Assembly: GCF_945859685.1 (NCBI RefSeq)
Contig: NC_079149.1
Span: 16,651,118 to 16,715,117 of the forward strand
Direction of reading: 5' to 3'
DNA length: 64,000 bases
DNA from: Eupeodes corollae
Lineage: Eukaryota; Arthropoda; Insecta; Diptera; Syrphidae
The position numbers and the translations under genes were made by a program. The notes beneath the pieces were generated by a model that was not told where the DNA came from, ran no database searches, and was given only the letters and a program-made list of their open reading frames with translations. Below, one piece after another: positions 44,669-54,739 of the stretch. How positions within the stretch are numbered: position 1 is the first letter of the stretch; every line of letters begins with the position of its first letter.

Positions 44669-45091
44669 CAACCGGACACTGTCTAATAGGAAAGCACGCC
44701 ACGAGACTAGGCGTATTCTCAAATGACTTTTGCAGAAGCTGTATGGACGAGGAAGAGGAAGAAACGGTTCTTCATCTTCTCTGCACATGCCCTGTTCTAG
44801 CTCGAAAACCCAAGAATTACCTAGGAGAATTCTTCTTTAACGATCTAAACAATCTAAATCATATCGGTATAATCAGCCTCTCACGTTTCGTAAGGGACTC
44901 AAGCTGGTTCCATTGAGCTTAGGAGGAATCCTCAAGATTCATGTGGTATCACAATGGGCCTAAGTGTGTCCGTTTCCATCTTGGACAGCCACTATAACCT
45001 AACCTAACCATAACCTAGAGTAAAAGTAGGTTTCTAGACGTTTCTATGTTGAGATTTTTATTTGTAAAAGTAGTTAAATGTCTCTTGTATT

Positions 45092-46440
45092 GTGCGAAAA
45101 AAGAATCCAGTGCTTATTATGTACGCCATTTCTTTTACCATTATGGTAGAGGCCAAGTTAACGAGGCATCAATATAATGTTATTAGAGCAATAGACCCTG
45201 AAAGGTTTCCTTCCAACAATGTAGTGCAAAATGCAAAAAAAAATGTGCTATCCGGAAAAACAAGAAATGCATGTGACTGATAGTTCAGCAAAGGTGACAG
45301 TGCAGGCAGTTCTTACAAGCAGAACTTTGTTGGAATGGAAGCTGATGATTCCAGAGTTTTTATAACTTCGGTCGTACCCATCCAACTTGTTTGCGGATGT
45401 TGCTCTAAAAAATCGTTGTGTGGCAAAATCCGAGATCGTCATCAACCAGAAATTGTCTCCCAATAAAATTCGAATATAAAAAGAAATCTACACAAGTATC
45501 GGAAGCTGAGAAGCATCGAATTTTCAAATTCAGGCTTTGTGTCGTTCTATTACAATCATCGAGGAAAAAGTTGTTGAAGTTTCCCCACCCACAAACTGAT
45601 TTTTACCATGGTTGACGGAAAAGTGTGCAATGCCCTTACAAATACAACCTCTTCTCAGCGCTGTTATATTTGCCGTGCTAGTTCAAAGGACTTCAACGAA
45701 ATCGAAAAGCTGTTGTTGAGACCTTACAATCCGACTGGATTCGATCTTTTGAGTGTCTCTTGCAAGTTGCTTATAGGCTTCCAATAAAAAAATGGAAAAT
45801 TTGTAAAGAAGACAAGGACATAGTTGCTGTCAATAATGTTCAAATCCAACAAAAATTTAGAAATCAAATGGGTTTGATTGTAGATCAACCCAAGCCAGGT
45901 TTTGGAAATTCTAATGATGGCAACACTGCTATGCGTTTTTTTAGCAACGAGGGAGTCGCATCTGAAATCTTGAGTGTCGATAAAATATTAATCGAGAAGA
46001 TGCATTCCATATAAGTAGCAATTTCAAGTGGCTATGATATCCATATTGAAAATTTCAGAGCTTTCACACTTGACACTGCCAAATATTTTGTGGAACTGTA
46101 TCCATGGTATTATATGCCTCCTATAGTGCACAAGCTTTTAATCCACGGCTATGATGTCGTTCATTCTGCACTTCTTTCAATAGGTATTATTTTAATAAAA
46201 TTTGATAGTTACATAATCTTAAAGCCTAATCTATCTACAAATCTAGGTTAATTGGCGGAAGAAGCACAGGAAGCAAGAAATAAGGATTTTAAATATATCG
46301 TGAACATTTTTCGAGGAAATGTTTTAGAAAAAAGTGCAATGAAGATGTTTTAAATTTATTGCTCATCACATCTGGCCCCTTAATAACCAGCTTAAGGCAA
46401 ATGCTTAAAAAAACCATCAGAACATTACCTAAAGAAGTAT
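45092..46440 (+). pseudogene. Transib-type (RAG1-like) transposase pseudogene with an intron
   Basis: Plus-strand remains of one protein read over several frames. LTRHQYNVIRAIDPERFPSN (45150) is followed by DSAGSSYKQNF (45295, candidate first Asp). Then come MVDGKVCNALTNTTSSQRCY and IC (45609-45675, with a C-x2-C pair), TLQSDWIRSFECLLQVAYRL (45725-45780, candidate second Asp), IKKWKICKEDKD, DQPKPGFGNSNDGNTAMRFF (45885-45940), and WYYMPPIVHKLLIHG (46110). After a 63-bp intron comes LAEEAQEARNKDF (46255), matching in place the NE-x2-NK Glu block of RAG1, and SGPLITSLRQML ends it. I recognise this order from Transib transposases, the relatives of vertebrate RAG1. It is inactivated by stops and frameshifts, including TAA at the intron junction (IGQ to IG-stop). 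Terminal repeats were not found. Confidence 0.72.
46184..46246 (+). other. Short intron in the Transib-type gene
   Basis: A 63-bp AT-rich insert with GTATTA at its start and ACAAATCTAG at its end interrupts the reading between ALLSIG and LAEEAQEARN. Size and borders fit an insect intron, so this gene was once spliced. Confidence 0.65.
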
Positions 46441-47599
46441 TTGTCTTAATCATTGCCCCAAATGTTTTTAATGATAAAAACTCTTATCGGTTAAAATCGG
46501 TTCAGTGTTTGAGGAGTTAAGTTAAGTTACAAAAATTGATAGCTACAAAAACACCATTACGCAGTCGGTAATAAGCATCGAAGCATAATTCTAAAACTCA
46601 ATTTTAGTTTTCCTATTAATTTGTATGGGACTTTAAATAAAAAGAATGTTTTAAGAATTAATTCCAGTTTTTGAGGTATCTTGCCCCAGTGTGCGTAGTC
46701 GTCGTTGTCTCATCTCATCACCCCTCACCAAACGTCTCTCAGTCGTCATCACCATTGCCCCCGTCCAACTAAACATTCATGGTTGAGGGAGGAATTATTA
46801 TAATTCACACCGGAGATACACTGGAGACAGAAAGAAAGAAAAAAAAGAAAAGATATCTTAAAATAGTAGAATCAACTTTGTATCATGGACTCATGGTGTC
46901 GACAACTACTGTAGAAGCCAGGAAATGATTAACATTATCTGTAATGGAACGACCGACCGCCCAACCGGACCGTCCGACCTAAAGTTGGTGTATTACGGTA
47001 ATTGGATAGAATGTTCCGTGCGGTGCGTTACGTACACAGTATTGTTAAACATATCAATGGGCTATAAAATAATGTTATGTGTAAGGACGGTTTGGTGGAA
47101 GTGTACAACTCGACTATAAGCCACCATCATCGGAGCGGAGCGGATCACAACAATGCTACTTCATTCCAACCAACAACCAAAACAGGTCATCTACTTTAAG
47201 TTATGTGATTTTATCAATTATGGAAATTTATTGTATTGTTGGGTTCTAACTTATTATTTATGTTTTTATTTTTTGTTTTTTGTTTTGATGGCAAATTAAG
47301 GTATTTTTGTTTGTTTTATTAAATACAGGTAATACTTACAACTACAATAGTTAGTTGTGCTAATGAATGATGGTAGACTTTTTTGTATTGTTGTTGTAGC
47401 CTTTTGTTTTAGTAAAATACTTTGATAGAGGTTCTAGCTTAGAAATGAGTTCGTCAGTATGTAGAAATTTGAATTTAGCAAAATTGTCGAGAGACTGGGT
47501 TTTGAATCTATTATTACATTTTATGCAAAATTGAATTTGGTTTGTAGCGACAAAACCTTGGATACAATTTAATTTAATCAAAATTAAGTTGACCATCGA
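46441..47599. other. Non-coding stretch, probably unique sequence
   Basis: No transposon or exon recognised. The segment around 46685-46790 is GC-richer with GTCGTCGTTGTCTC-type tracts, like UTR or promoter-proximal fly DNA. Further right there are T-rich runs. Confidence 0.4.
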
Positions 47600-49160
47600 G
47601 TTTAGGTAAACTTAAATTTTTTACAAAAATTGAGGCTATCAAGAAACTTTGGCAGGGTGACTTCGACAAGATTCAGCAATATTTCGATGACTGGAAGTAA
47701 AAAATCAACTTTCAGAAATGCGAAGCTATTCTGTTCAGGACTCGGCTGTATGGAGCCTCAAGGGATAGAAGAAAGAATTACGAGGCGAATTATTATTAAA
47801 TTATTTCGCATTGACAGTTTTTATGTAAATTATTCCAAACTGCGAAACAAAATTGTTCGGGAGATACGCAAGGCCAAAGTTCAGACATATTTAACACGTT
47901 TCAATGCCGTATTGGGAAGCAAAGAGATTTGGAAGAATCTGAAAAACATAGGAATTGGTAAATTCGATAACAAATCTACAGATTTGCTTGACATAAATGC
48001 CCTAAACTTATCTTTCGTCTCAAGCACGACAGGCACCTCGCATTTTCCAGACCGGGTTAATTCATCGGAGAATAATTTATCAAATGCTAGGCCTAATACA
48101 CCCCTTTTCGACTTCTCTCCCATTACCCCGGAGGATGTTGTTGAGGCCCTTCTATCGATAAAATCTAACGCTGTAGGACTCGATATGATGCACCCTAAGC
48201 TTTTAAAAATTGTTCTCCCTACCTTGCTACCATTCATCACACTCATTATTAACTCCATTTTAAGAACACGTGAGTTTCCTTCTCTATGGAAAAAAGCAAA
48301 GGTTATTCCTATACCAAAAAATTCCAAAGGAGATGAGTTTAGATCTATATCTATATTGCCTTTTTTGTCGAATGTTTTTGAGAGAATACTTCAAAAGCAA
48401 ATAAACGAGTTTCTAACACGGTTTGACTTATTGACCTCAAGACAATCTGGCTTTCGAAAGAAAAATAGCTGCTTGACTGCCTTGTTAAGTGTTTCTGAGG
48501 ATATTAGAAAAGCAGTTGATATGGACAACGTTACTTTCCTAATTCTTCTCGATTTCTTTAAGGCCTTCGATATGGTAAATCACAACATTCTTTGCCTTAT
48601 GCTCTCAAATTATTTCAATTTTTCCTCCTCTGCAGTCGATCTATTGTTTTCTTATTTAACAGAACTTGAACAGACGGTTGAACATAATCAACAAAAATCG
48701 ATCTTCTTACCTGTTGGGAATGGTGTTCCGCAAGGGTCAATACTAGGCCCCTTGTTCTTTTCAATGTATGTGAACGAGTTGCCTAGTATTGTAAAAAATT
48801 GTTCCATTCGCATGTATGCCGACGACACGCAACTCTACCTAAGTTGTCCCTTAGGGATGATACGGTTGCGAAATTTTCTGCAAACTTGACTTCGAAAGCA
48901 AAAGAAAACTTAATGTCGTCTTTAACTGTGCTGTTCGTTATGTTTATGGACTTAGACGTTTTGATCGAATATCCAATTACGTGATTCAATTTCTCGGAAT
49001 GACATTTACAAATTTTCTCAAATATCGAACTTTAACTTTTTTCTCTGATATTCTTCAAACCCGACAACCCGAATACCTTTATAATGAGATAAGATTCCTA
49101 AACTCAAATCGTTCCGCTCAAGTTTTGGTCCCGCGTTTTTAAAACTGTACCTTAGCAATT
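47600..49160 (+). pseudogene. CR1-like LINE reverse transcriptase, thumb region deleted
   Basis: Plus strand, one 419-codon open stretch (47630-48889) plus a tail. The first 60 codons read out of frame as IEAIKKLWQGDFDKIQQYFD and KCEAILFRTRL, apparently a piece of a second LINE fused in front. RT proper: LLSIKSNAVGLDMMHPKLLK, KAKVIPIPK, RSISILPFLSNVFERIL, RQSGFRKKNSCLTALL, LILLDFFKAFDMVNHNIL, NGVPQGSILGPLFF and MYADDTQLYLS (48815). At about 48850 the reading jumps to CNCAVRYVYGLRRFDRISNY and SNRSAQVLVPRF, the C-terminal end, so the segment after YADD is lost. The copy at 62262-64000 is a relative. Confidence 0.85.
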
Positions 49161-49429
49161 AATTACAATTAAAACAATTAATAATACATTTTTTAAATTC
49201 ATCTTTTTATAAAATTGTATAAGTACCTATTCTTACTCGTATTAATATTTTTGTTATTATTATTCTCTGTCTTTCTTTTTGTAATTTGATGTTTTAACAT
49301 TTTAACTTATATTTATTGTGATACAAAATGCCGTAGCTGCTGTACACTTTAAAGCTATATTATAAATAAGAATTTATGTTCTTACAATATTAGCTAATCA
49401 TGATTAATAAAATACTAAGTCCTAAATAA
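49161..49429. other. Probable LINE 3' UTR and spacer
   Basis: AT-rich sequence after the CR1-like C-terminus. No separate signal seen. Confidence 0.35.
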
Positions 49430-50075
49430 AAGTGTAGTAAAGTACCTTGGCATCTGGTTGGATCAGTACTTGTATTTCGACAGACATTATGAGTGCTGCT
49501 CTGGCCAGAGCTAGGGGAGCCTTGCCCTGACAAAACGGTTGTTTTTTAGTAGCCGTCTTAACAGCAGGGTGAAGGTGCTACATAGCCCTAATACGTTGCC
49601 CCATCTCAAATGGAAAAGATTCAGGTGTTTGTTGCCTTGGACTACACAGAACACCAGAGTCAGAGTACGCAAACATTACTATTCCAACCAGGTTCGATAC
49701 AACAGAGCCAACATAAACAGAATAGATCATTTCTTCCTGAAGGTTGGCAGGGGTCACATTGCGAGAGCGATGTCATCGGCTAACAGCTTAATTTTTGGGG
49801 CTTACTACCCCAACAATGAGTAGTACGAAAGTGCACTTTGTAAGTGGCAAAATTCCGCCCAAAGCTTTCCTCTATTTAGACAATCGAGGGCTGATACAGG
49901 ATAGGGAGACGGTTCCGCTAATCTACCACGTCAGCCGTAAAACTGTAGATATGCCACTTCTTTACAGTCCAGACGTCCTCGCACTGGACGGAGCCGAGCG
50001 CCTTCGGATTAGTAGGACTGTTTCCAATAGGAGCCGAAGAGATATGGTGAGGCAGGAGAACCAGTTTTGGTAGCT
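49430..50075 (+). pseudogene. Non-LTR retrotransposon C-terminal fragment
   Basis: Plus strand. VKYLGIWLDQYLYFDRHYEC (49440) and ALTKRLFFSSRLNSRVKVL (49525) are the usual post-RT thumb block of a LINE. They are followed by YYSNQVRYNRANINRIDHFF (49665) and, after a frame change, PKAFLYLDNRGLIQDRETVP and a terminal RRDMVRQENQFWW. It is a different family from the CR1-like copy just upstream; its clade was not determined. Confidence 0.7.
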
Positions 50076-50182
50076 TCAAATTGAGAATGATATTTAAAGC
50101 TATCTAGGGCGTTTGGTCTTGGCCGGCTTACACAGGTTTAGGGATTAGGTTAGTTACAGTCAGACTGGCAACAAAAAAAAAT

Positions 50183-51764
50183 AATGCACGACTGGGTCGC
50201 ACGAACTTGCTCTTGTAAGCAAAGAGTCTGTTTAAAGTACCTATATAAGATTTTAAAATATACCTTTAAAATAAGTTTGTTTTCATCGCAAGACACAACT
50301 CATCCTAGGGCATTTTATCCCGGAAATGAAAAGTACTTATAAGCATACTTTACAAAAACAATTGTTTGTGTATTCAACTAGTTCGTTCAAAGCGTTTTCC
50401 TTTGGATAGCTTTATTTTTATTTCATATGGGAAGAAATAGGATAGAAAATAAATTATCTGAAGATAAGAAAGAGGAAGAACATGTATGTTTAAATTGTAA
50501 AGCGATAGCCTATTAGTTGTGTTGTTAGGCAGGTGTCTTAAACGAATAAGGAACAGTTTATTGGCCTGCTCAGCTTTATGCATGATAATGAAGGAATGTT
50601 ATTAGTAGGTAGAAGGTACTTACAACAAGAAGGTACTTACTTGATTTTCCAAAAAATGTTTTTGAAATTCGTTAGAGCGGTTTTTTTTTAAATTAATTTT
50701 TTATATATCAAATTTTTCAATTTTGTTGTAAAAATATTTTTGGTATGCAGTTGCTTAGTTATTGTAAATATACGCTTTACGTTTGAATTTCGTAAATAAA
50801 TGTTGACCCATTTTTGAGATATAGAATTTTCGAAAAATAAAAATTCAATATTTTTTTAAAAATCCAAAAAATAAAAAATTGCGTTTTTTGATAATTAAAT
50901 ATTGTTAAGGCAATATAAAAGCTTATTCATAAAAAAAATTATTGAAATCAGTTCATAAGCTGCTAAGAAAATTAAAAAACAAAATAACGGTTCTATGATC
51001 GGTACCTTTCCTGAGCAAAACAAATATATGTTTTTCTTATAAAAAGACGCCAAGTTAAAAAATAAAATCTAAAAGAAAATTCAAAAAAAATATCTCGGTT
51101 TGTTGGGGAGAGTACGATAACTTTGGCGACAAAGTTTGATGACGGATTTGTATAGAACAGTTAAAAACAAGCATTTTTTACTAAGGGAGGGGGGGGGGTC
51201 TATCTCCCCCCGTTTAGGCGGTAGGGGCAATTTAAAAAAATAAGTACATTAAATGGAAAAAAATAATTAAAAAATAACGGTAATACTTACAATTAAGTTT
51301 TATACCTTTTACCTCCCATAGTAAAAAATGCTTGTATTAAGCCCCTCTAACAAAAACCGTTATTATATCTTGTCGCCAAAGTTATCGTACTCGTGCCGGT
51401 TTGTTTTTGAGAAAATTCGAATTTTCGTTTTTTGACCAAAAAAAAAATTTATTGGGGCCACTGTTATTTTTGATCTTAAAAAAAAAATGAAAAAAACGCC
51501 TAACGCGAATCTGCTCAAAACCTTAACTTCCAAGTTTGAAGTCAATCGGCCCAATGGTTTAGGCGGTAGGAGCGTGGACAGACAGTCAAAACCGACACGA
51601 TGGAATCGCGGGACCCACTTCTTTCAACTTGTCTACCATCGTAATATCATGTTTGATTAAAATCTCGAGTTCGAAATTTTTCACGAATGCAAAATTTGCC
51701 ATATATGTAGTTCCTATATATCGCAAGACTACAGGAGCAAGTTCGTGCGACCCAGTCGTGCATT
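50183..51764. mobile_element. Non-coding TIR element with an internal fold-back
   Basis: A 1582-bp segment framed by 35-bp inverted repeats with one mismatch (AATGCACGACTGGGTCGCAC, then GAACTTGCTC). It holds no coding region. Inside, a second inverted repeat pairs 51110-51190 with 51312-51392: GAGTACGATAACTTTGGCGA and AAGCATTTTTTACTA blocks are near-identical in the two arms. A non-autonomous DNA transposon or fold-back element fits best. The target duplication and superfamily could not be fixed. Confidence 0.75.
51110..51392. repeat. Internal inverted repeat (two arms of about 81 bp)
   Basis: Arms at 51110-51190 and 51312-51392 are roughly three-quarters identical when inverted, with 23 matching bases at the outer end. 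The transcript could fold into a long hairpin. Confidence 0.75.
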
Positions 51765-51774
51765 TCATTTTCAA

Positions 51775-53035
51775 TTCTTTCCAGAAGACTCAAGTACGCT
51801 ATTGGGGCCCCAGCCCCAATATGCGAGTTATACTCGAGTTTAGGACGAATAACAGCTTTTAAGCCAGATCAGAAGGGGTAAAAAACTTCTAGCATTGTCG
51901 GAGAAAACCTTAACACTTAGCAGCATTTTTGGCGATGTCAAATATGTGATCACTCCACAACAAGTGGTTTGTAATGCACATACCTAGGACTGATAGCTGT
52001 TCAGTTTCTTCGATATCCACTCTTCGATAGTGGCATTTGGGGAGGGTTACTCTTTTGCGACAGTAGACAGCGTTGACTTTTCGAAGCTTTAAATTTTACA
52101 CGGTTTTTGATTCCCCATTGTACAATTCTGTCAAGATCAGAATTTATTGAGCTTATGATACACCGACGTTGGTAGTCCACATCCGAAGACAAGGTACTGT
52201 CATAAGCGAAACAATGCTGTGGGTTAGAAGTTTCAGACAAAAGATCATTTATGAATATAAGTGTTGGCAACGCCATAATTATTACATATTATTGATATTT
52301 TGACATTTATATTAGTTTTCATTCATTCTTACTTCTTATTCTTTCTTTTTAATCTGAACCTTTGTACCAGCTAGACGCAATAAAACACGTGAATTAAATA
52401 TATTGTATTTCTTAATAATTTATTTTCTCTTTTGAACAGAATAATTTGTGTGATCACAAGAGATCACAACAATAAGGAAGAGAGTCGGAGATAAAACGGA
52501 GCCCTGAGGCACACCAGCATTCATTTTGTGGATATCAAATTCGAACCCGTCCAATACTACTTGAATTGAACGGTCCGAAAGGTAATTTCTATCCCAACAA
52601 AGAAGAGATTCGTCAATACCAAAAGCACACTTTCCGATAAGAGAGCTTGATGCCAAACTCTATCAAATGCCTTTGAAATATCGAATGCAATAATCTAACT
52701 TTCTCCAAGACGACGTAAAGATTTGTTCCACTGTTCGGTGAGATAAACCATGAGATCACCAGTGGACCTATTGCAATCAAAGCCATGCTACGGAAAATTA
52801 ATACTGAAAATTGATCAGCGTTTCCATGACCGTGGAAGGAAGGAACGTAAGTGCGATTGGGACGATAGTTAGAGGTGGAGGATGATTCGCCTTTTTTAGG
52901 GACAGGCTGGACAAATGCAGTTTTCCATCCCTCGGAAAGAGACCTGTAGAATAGGATCGATGGAAAAGCTTACGCAGTGGTTTTGCCAGCTTTGAAGAAC
53001 ACCTCTTCAGGAGAAATTCATTTTGGGAATAACCT
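51775..53035 (-). pseudogene. Jockey-like LINE (RQYGF family), split by a solo LTR
   Basis: Minus strand, RT to C-terminal side. KLAKPLRKLFHRSYSTGLFP (52960), VYLTEQWNKS (52740), DISKAFDRVWHQA (52670), NYLSDRSIQVVLDGFEFDI (52560), GVPQGSVLSPTLFLI (52490), then, after a 210-bp insert, LIFINDLLSETSNPQHCFAY (52250), NSDLDRIVQWGIKNRVKF (52100) and HLLWSDHIFDIAKNAAKC (51960). YADD is degraded to AYDST. It carries the unoccupied target site of the RTE insertion described at 428-1373. Confidence 0.83.
52262..52471. mobile_element. Solo LTR, 210 bp
   Basis: The insert starts TGTTGGCAACGCC and ends CACAACA, giving TG...CA ends with a 5-bp inverted TGTTG/CAACA. It is flanked by ATAAG on both sides (52257-52261, 52472-52476), a 5-bp duplication. 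An AATAAA signal lies near 52378. The paralogous LINE copies lack the insert. A solo LTR left by recombination fits; the TGTTGGCAAC start is reminiscent of BEL/Pao LTRs, which is a guess. Confidence 0.75.
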
Positions 53036-54739
53036 TAAAAGTAAATAATAGTGAAGGAAAGTTTAAAATTTCAAATATATAACACCTGAAAAAATTAGTA
53101 TGTAGTTGCCTTGGTCTAAATGTATGTTCGAAGAATACGATTGACTTCTATTGAAGTCCCTTATTTTTTTGTTTTGACCCTGCCCCCTGATTTAATTTGA
53201 TAATTCAAACTTGACACAAATAAACTCATTTTATGATCTGATCCTATAAGCAATATCAACTCCATGTTAAAAAAAAAACTCAACTTTCAAAATACGAACT
53301 CTTGCCAAAACTGCGTTTATAATTAATTATACTCTTTTTTTTCTTTCATACCTACCCGTTGAATTTAATTGATAAGCGCACTTAATTATTCAGACAAGTT
53401 TAAGTGGTGTCACGTGTTGAAGTAGCTGGGTAGGTAAGGTACAGGTAAGGTACACTTACCGCTTACCGATTCCAAACTGAAACTCCAATTACAAAGTTTT
53501 TTTTTCTTTTCATTAATGTATTTGAACGACGAAAGCAACGACGACGATGATGATGATGAAGATCGACAACGACGACTACGACGCTGTTGTTTCTATTCGC
53601 TCATATGTTCTTCTTTTTTTTTTTTAAACAAAACATTTCTCTGTGTAAACAAAATTGAAAAATGATGTCAAAGCGAAACTTCGGTAGCAATAAACTTTTG
53701 ATGTTTACCAATGTCAACTTCCAAATTAACCCTACATAGCTCTCTTATTGCACTACCTTTAATTGGTGAAAGTACTCAGCTCAGCTCAGCTCAGTTCAGT
53801 GAATAAGAAAAAACTCTAGAGTTATTTTAATTTAATTGGCATGAGGGTAGGGTAGGGTAGGGTAAACCTTAGTCAGTCATATCTTGGCTAAAATTCCATA
53901 AAATTGATTGATTTCTGTGTTTTTTTTTTGTTCCATCCGAAAAAAACGTGGAATGAATTTTAAACAATTCATCAAAATATGTTGTTTTTATTTTCTTAAG
54001 TTCTCTGGACATAAACAAACAATTTAGGATTGTTTATTTAAAGTTCTCCGAATGGTTAACTTCGTCTTCATTTCAATTGTACACACAATTTCTAATGCGT
54101 GGGAATAGATCTTAAAGTTGATGACATTGGTCACGATATCAACGGACGAGTATAGTACAAATGATATTATTTTCGAAGACTGTGGAGCTATAATTAATAG
54201 ATCAAATGAAACGACCTTTAATGGTTGTTTTATCAATCTTCTACAATTTAATATCAACAACAACAACACACTCGTACTCGTACGAATGTCGGTACTCGGT
54301 ACAGTACATAAAGTAGCTCTTGGGATATAATTTTAGAAGCGTGTTAATGTTATTCAGCTGGTGTCCTACATTCCGTCGTGCGTCGTCGCGCGTCGGTCGG
54401 TCGGTGGTGGTGTGTCGTTTGGAATTTTAGCATTCCGCATAGCATTTTGAGTATAATTTGCACAATGAGTAAGACTTATTTTTTTAAGTATTATATCCGT
54501 TTTGGCTGATTACTAAATTATTTTACAATTATTGTTAAAGCAAACGCAACCACAAACATAACAAATTGCATTGAAAATTTAATGATTACTACAAGTTTAA
54601 AATTAATTTATTATTAATTTGTTGTTGAATGAAAAATCTACATAGTTTTGCATATTATAGATTTATTCACTTATCCACCACTTATGTTGGAATCCGATTT
54701 TGAAATTGTTCCCATGTAGAAATTCATTTTATTCCTAGG
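53036..54739. other. Long stretch, probably unique, with short tandem repeats
   Basis: No transposon recognised. Short tandem repeats: GGTAAGGTACA units at 53430, GACGAC/GATGAT trinucleotides at 53520-53580, AGCTC pentamers at 53775-53800, and GGGTA pentamers at 53847-53865. Around 54370-54475 a GC-richer tract (GTCGTGCGTCGTCGCGCGTC) precedes CACAATGAGTAAGA, which could be a 5' exon with ATG next to a GTAAGA donor on the plus strand. This is unproven. Confidence 0.4.

Larger units (their letters stand above)
40200..45015 (+). pseudogene. I/LOA-type LINE (outer copy), split by an inverted family member
   Basis: Plus-strand element with RT and RNase H. The linker (LRKILSTNQAMPSCL region, 40380) is followed by an open RT part at 40479-41060: KPFKAAGPDGIIPAEIQ, KVVFIPKAGK, LRPISLS and MVAFLDIEGAFNN. 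It is interrupted at 41106-43536 and resumes in frame with TSRIINSKLGNSS, RGTPQGGVLSPLLWNLVVN and VLAYADD (43720), where a deletion follows. RNase H (HFYTDGSKTKEGVGGG, 44045) and the C-terminal CRSCMDEEEEETVLHLLCTC (44740) lead to a CCTAACCTAACC tail near 45010. Frameshifts, stops and a 62-bp filler at 44607 make it dead. Confidence 0.88.
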
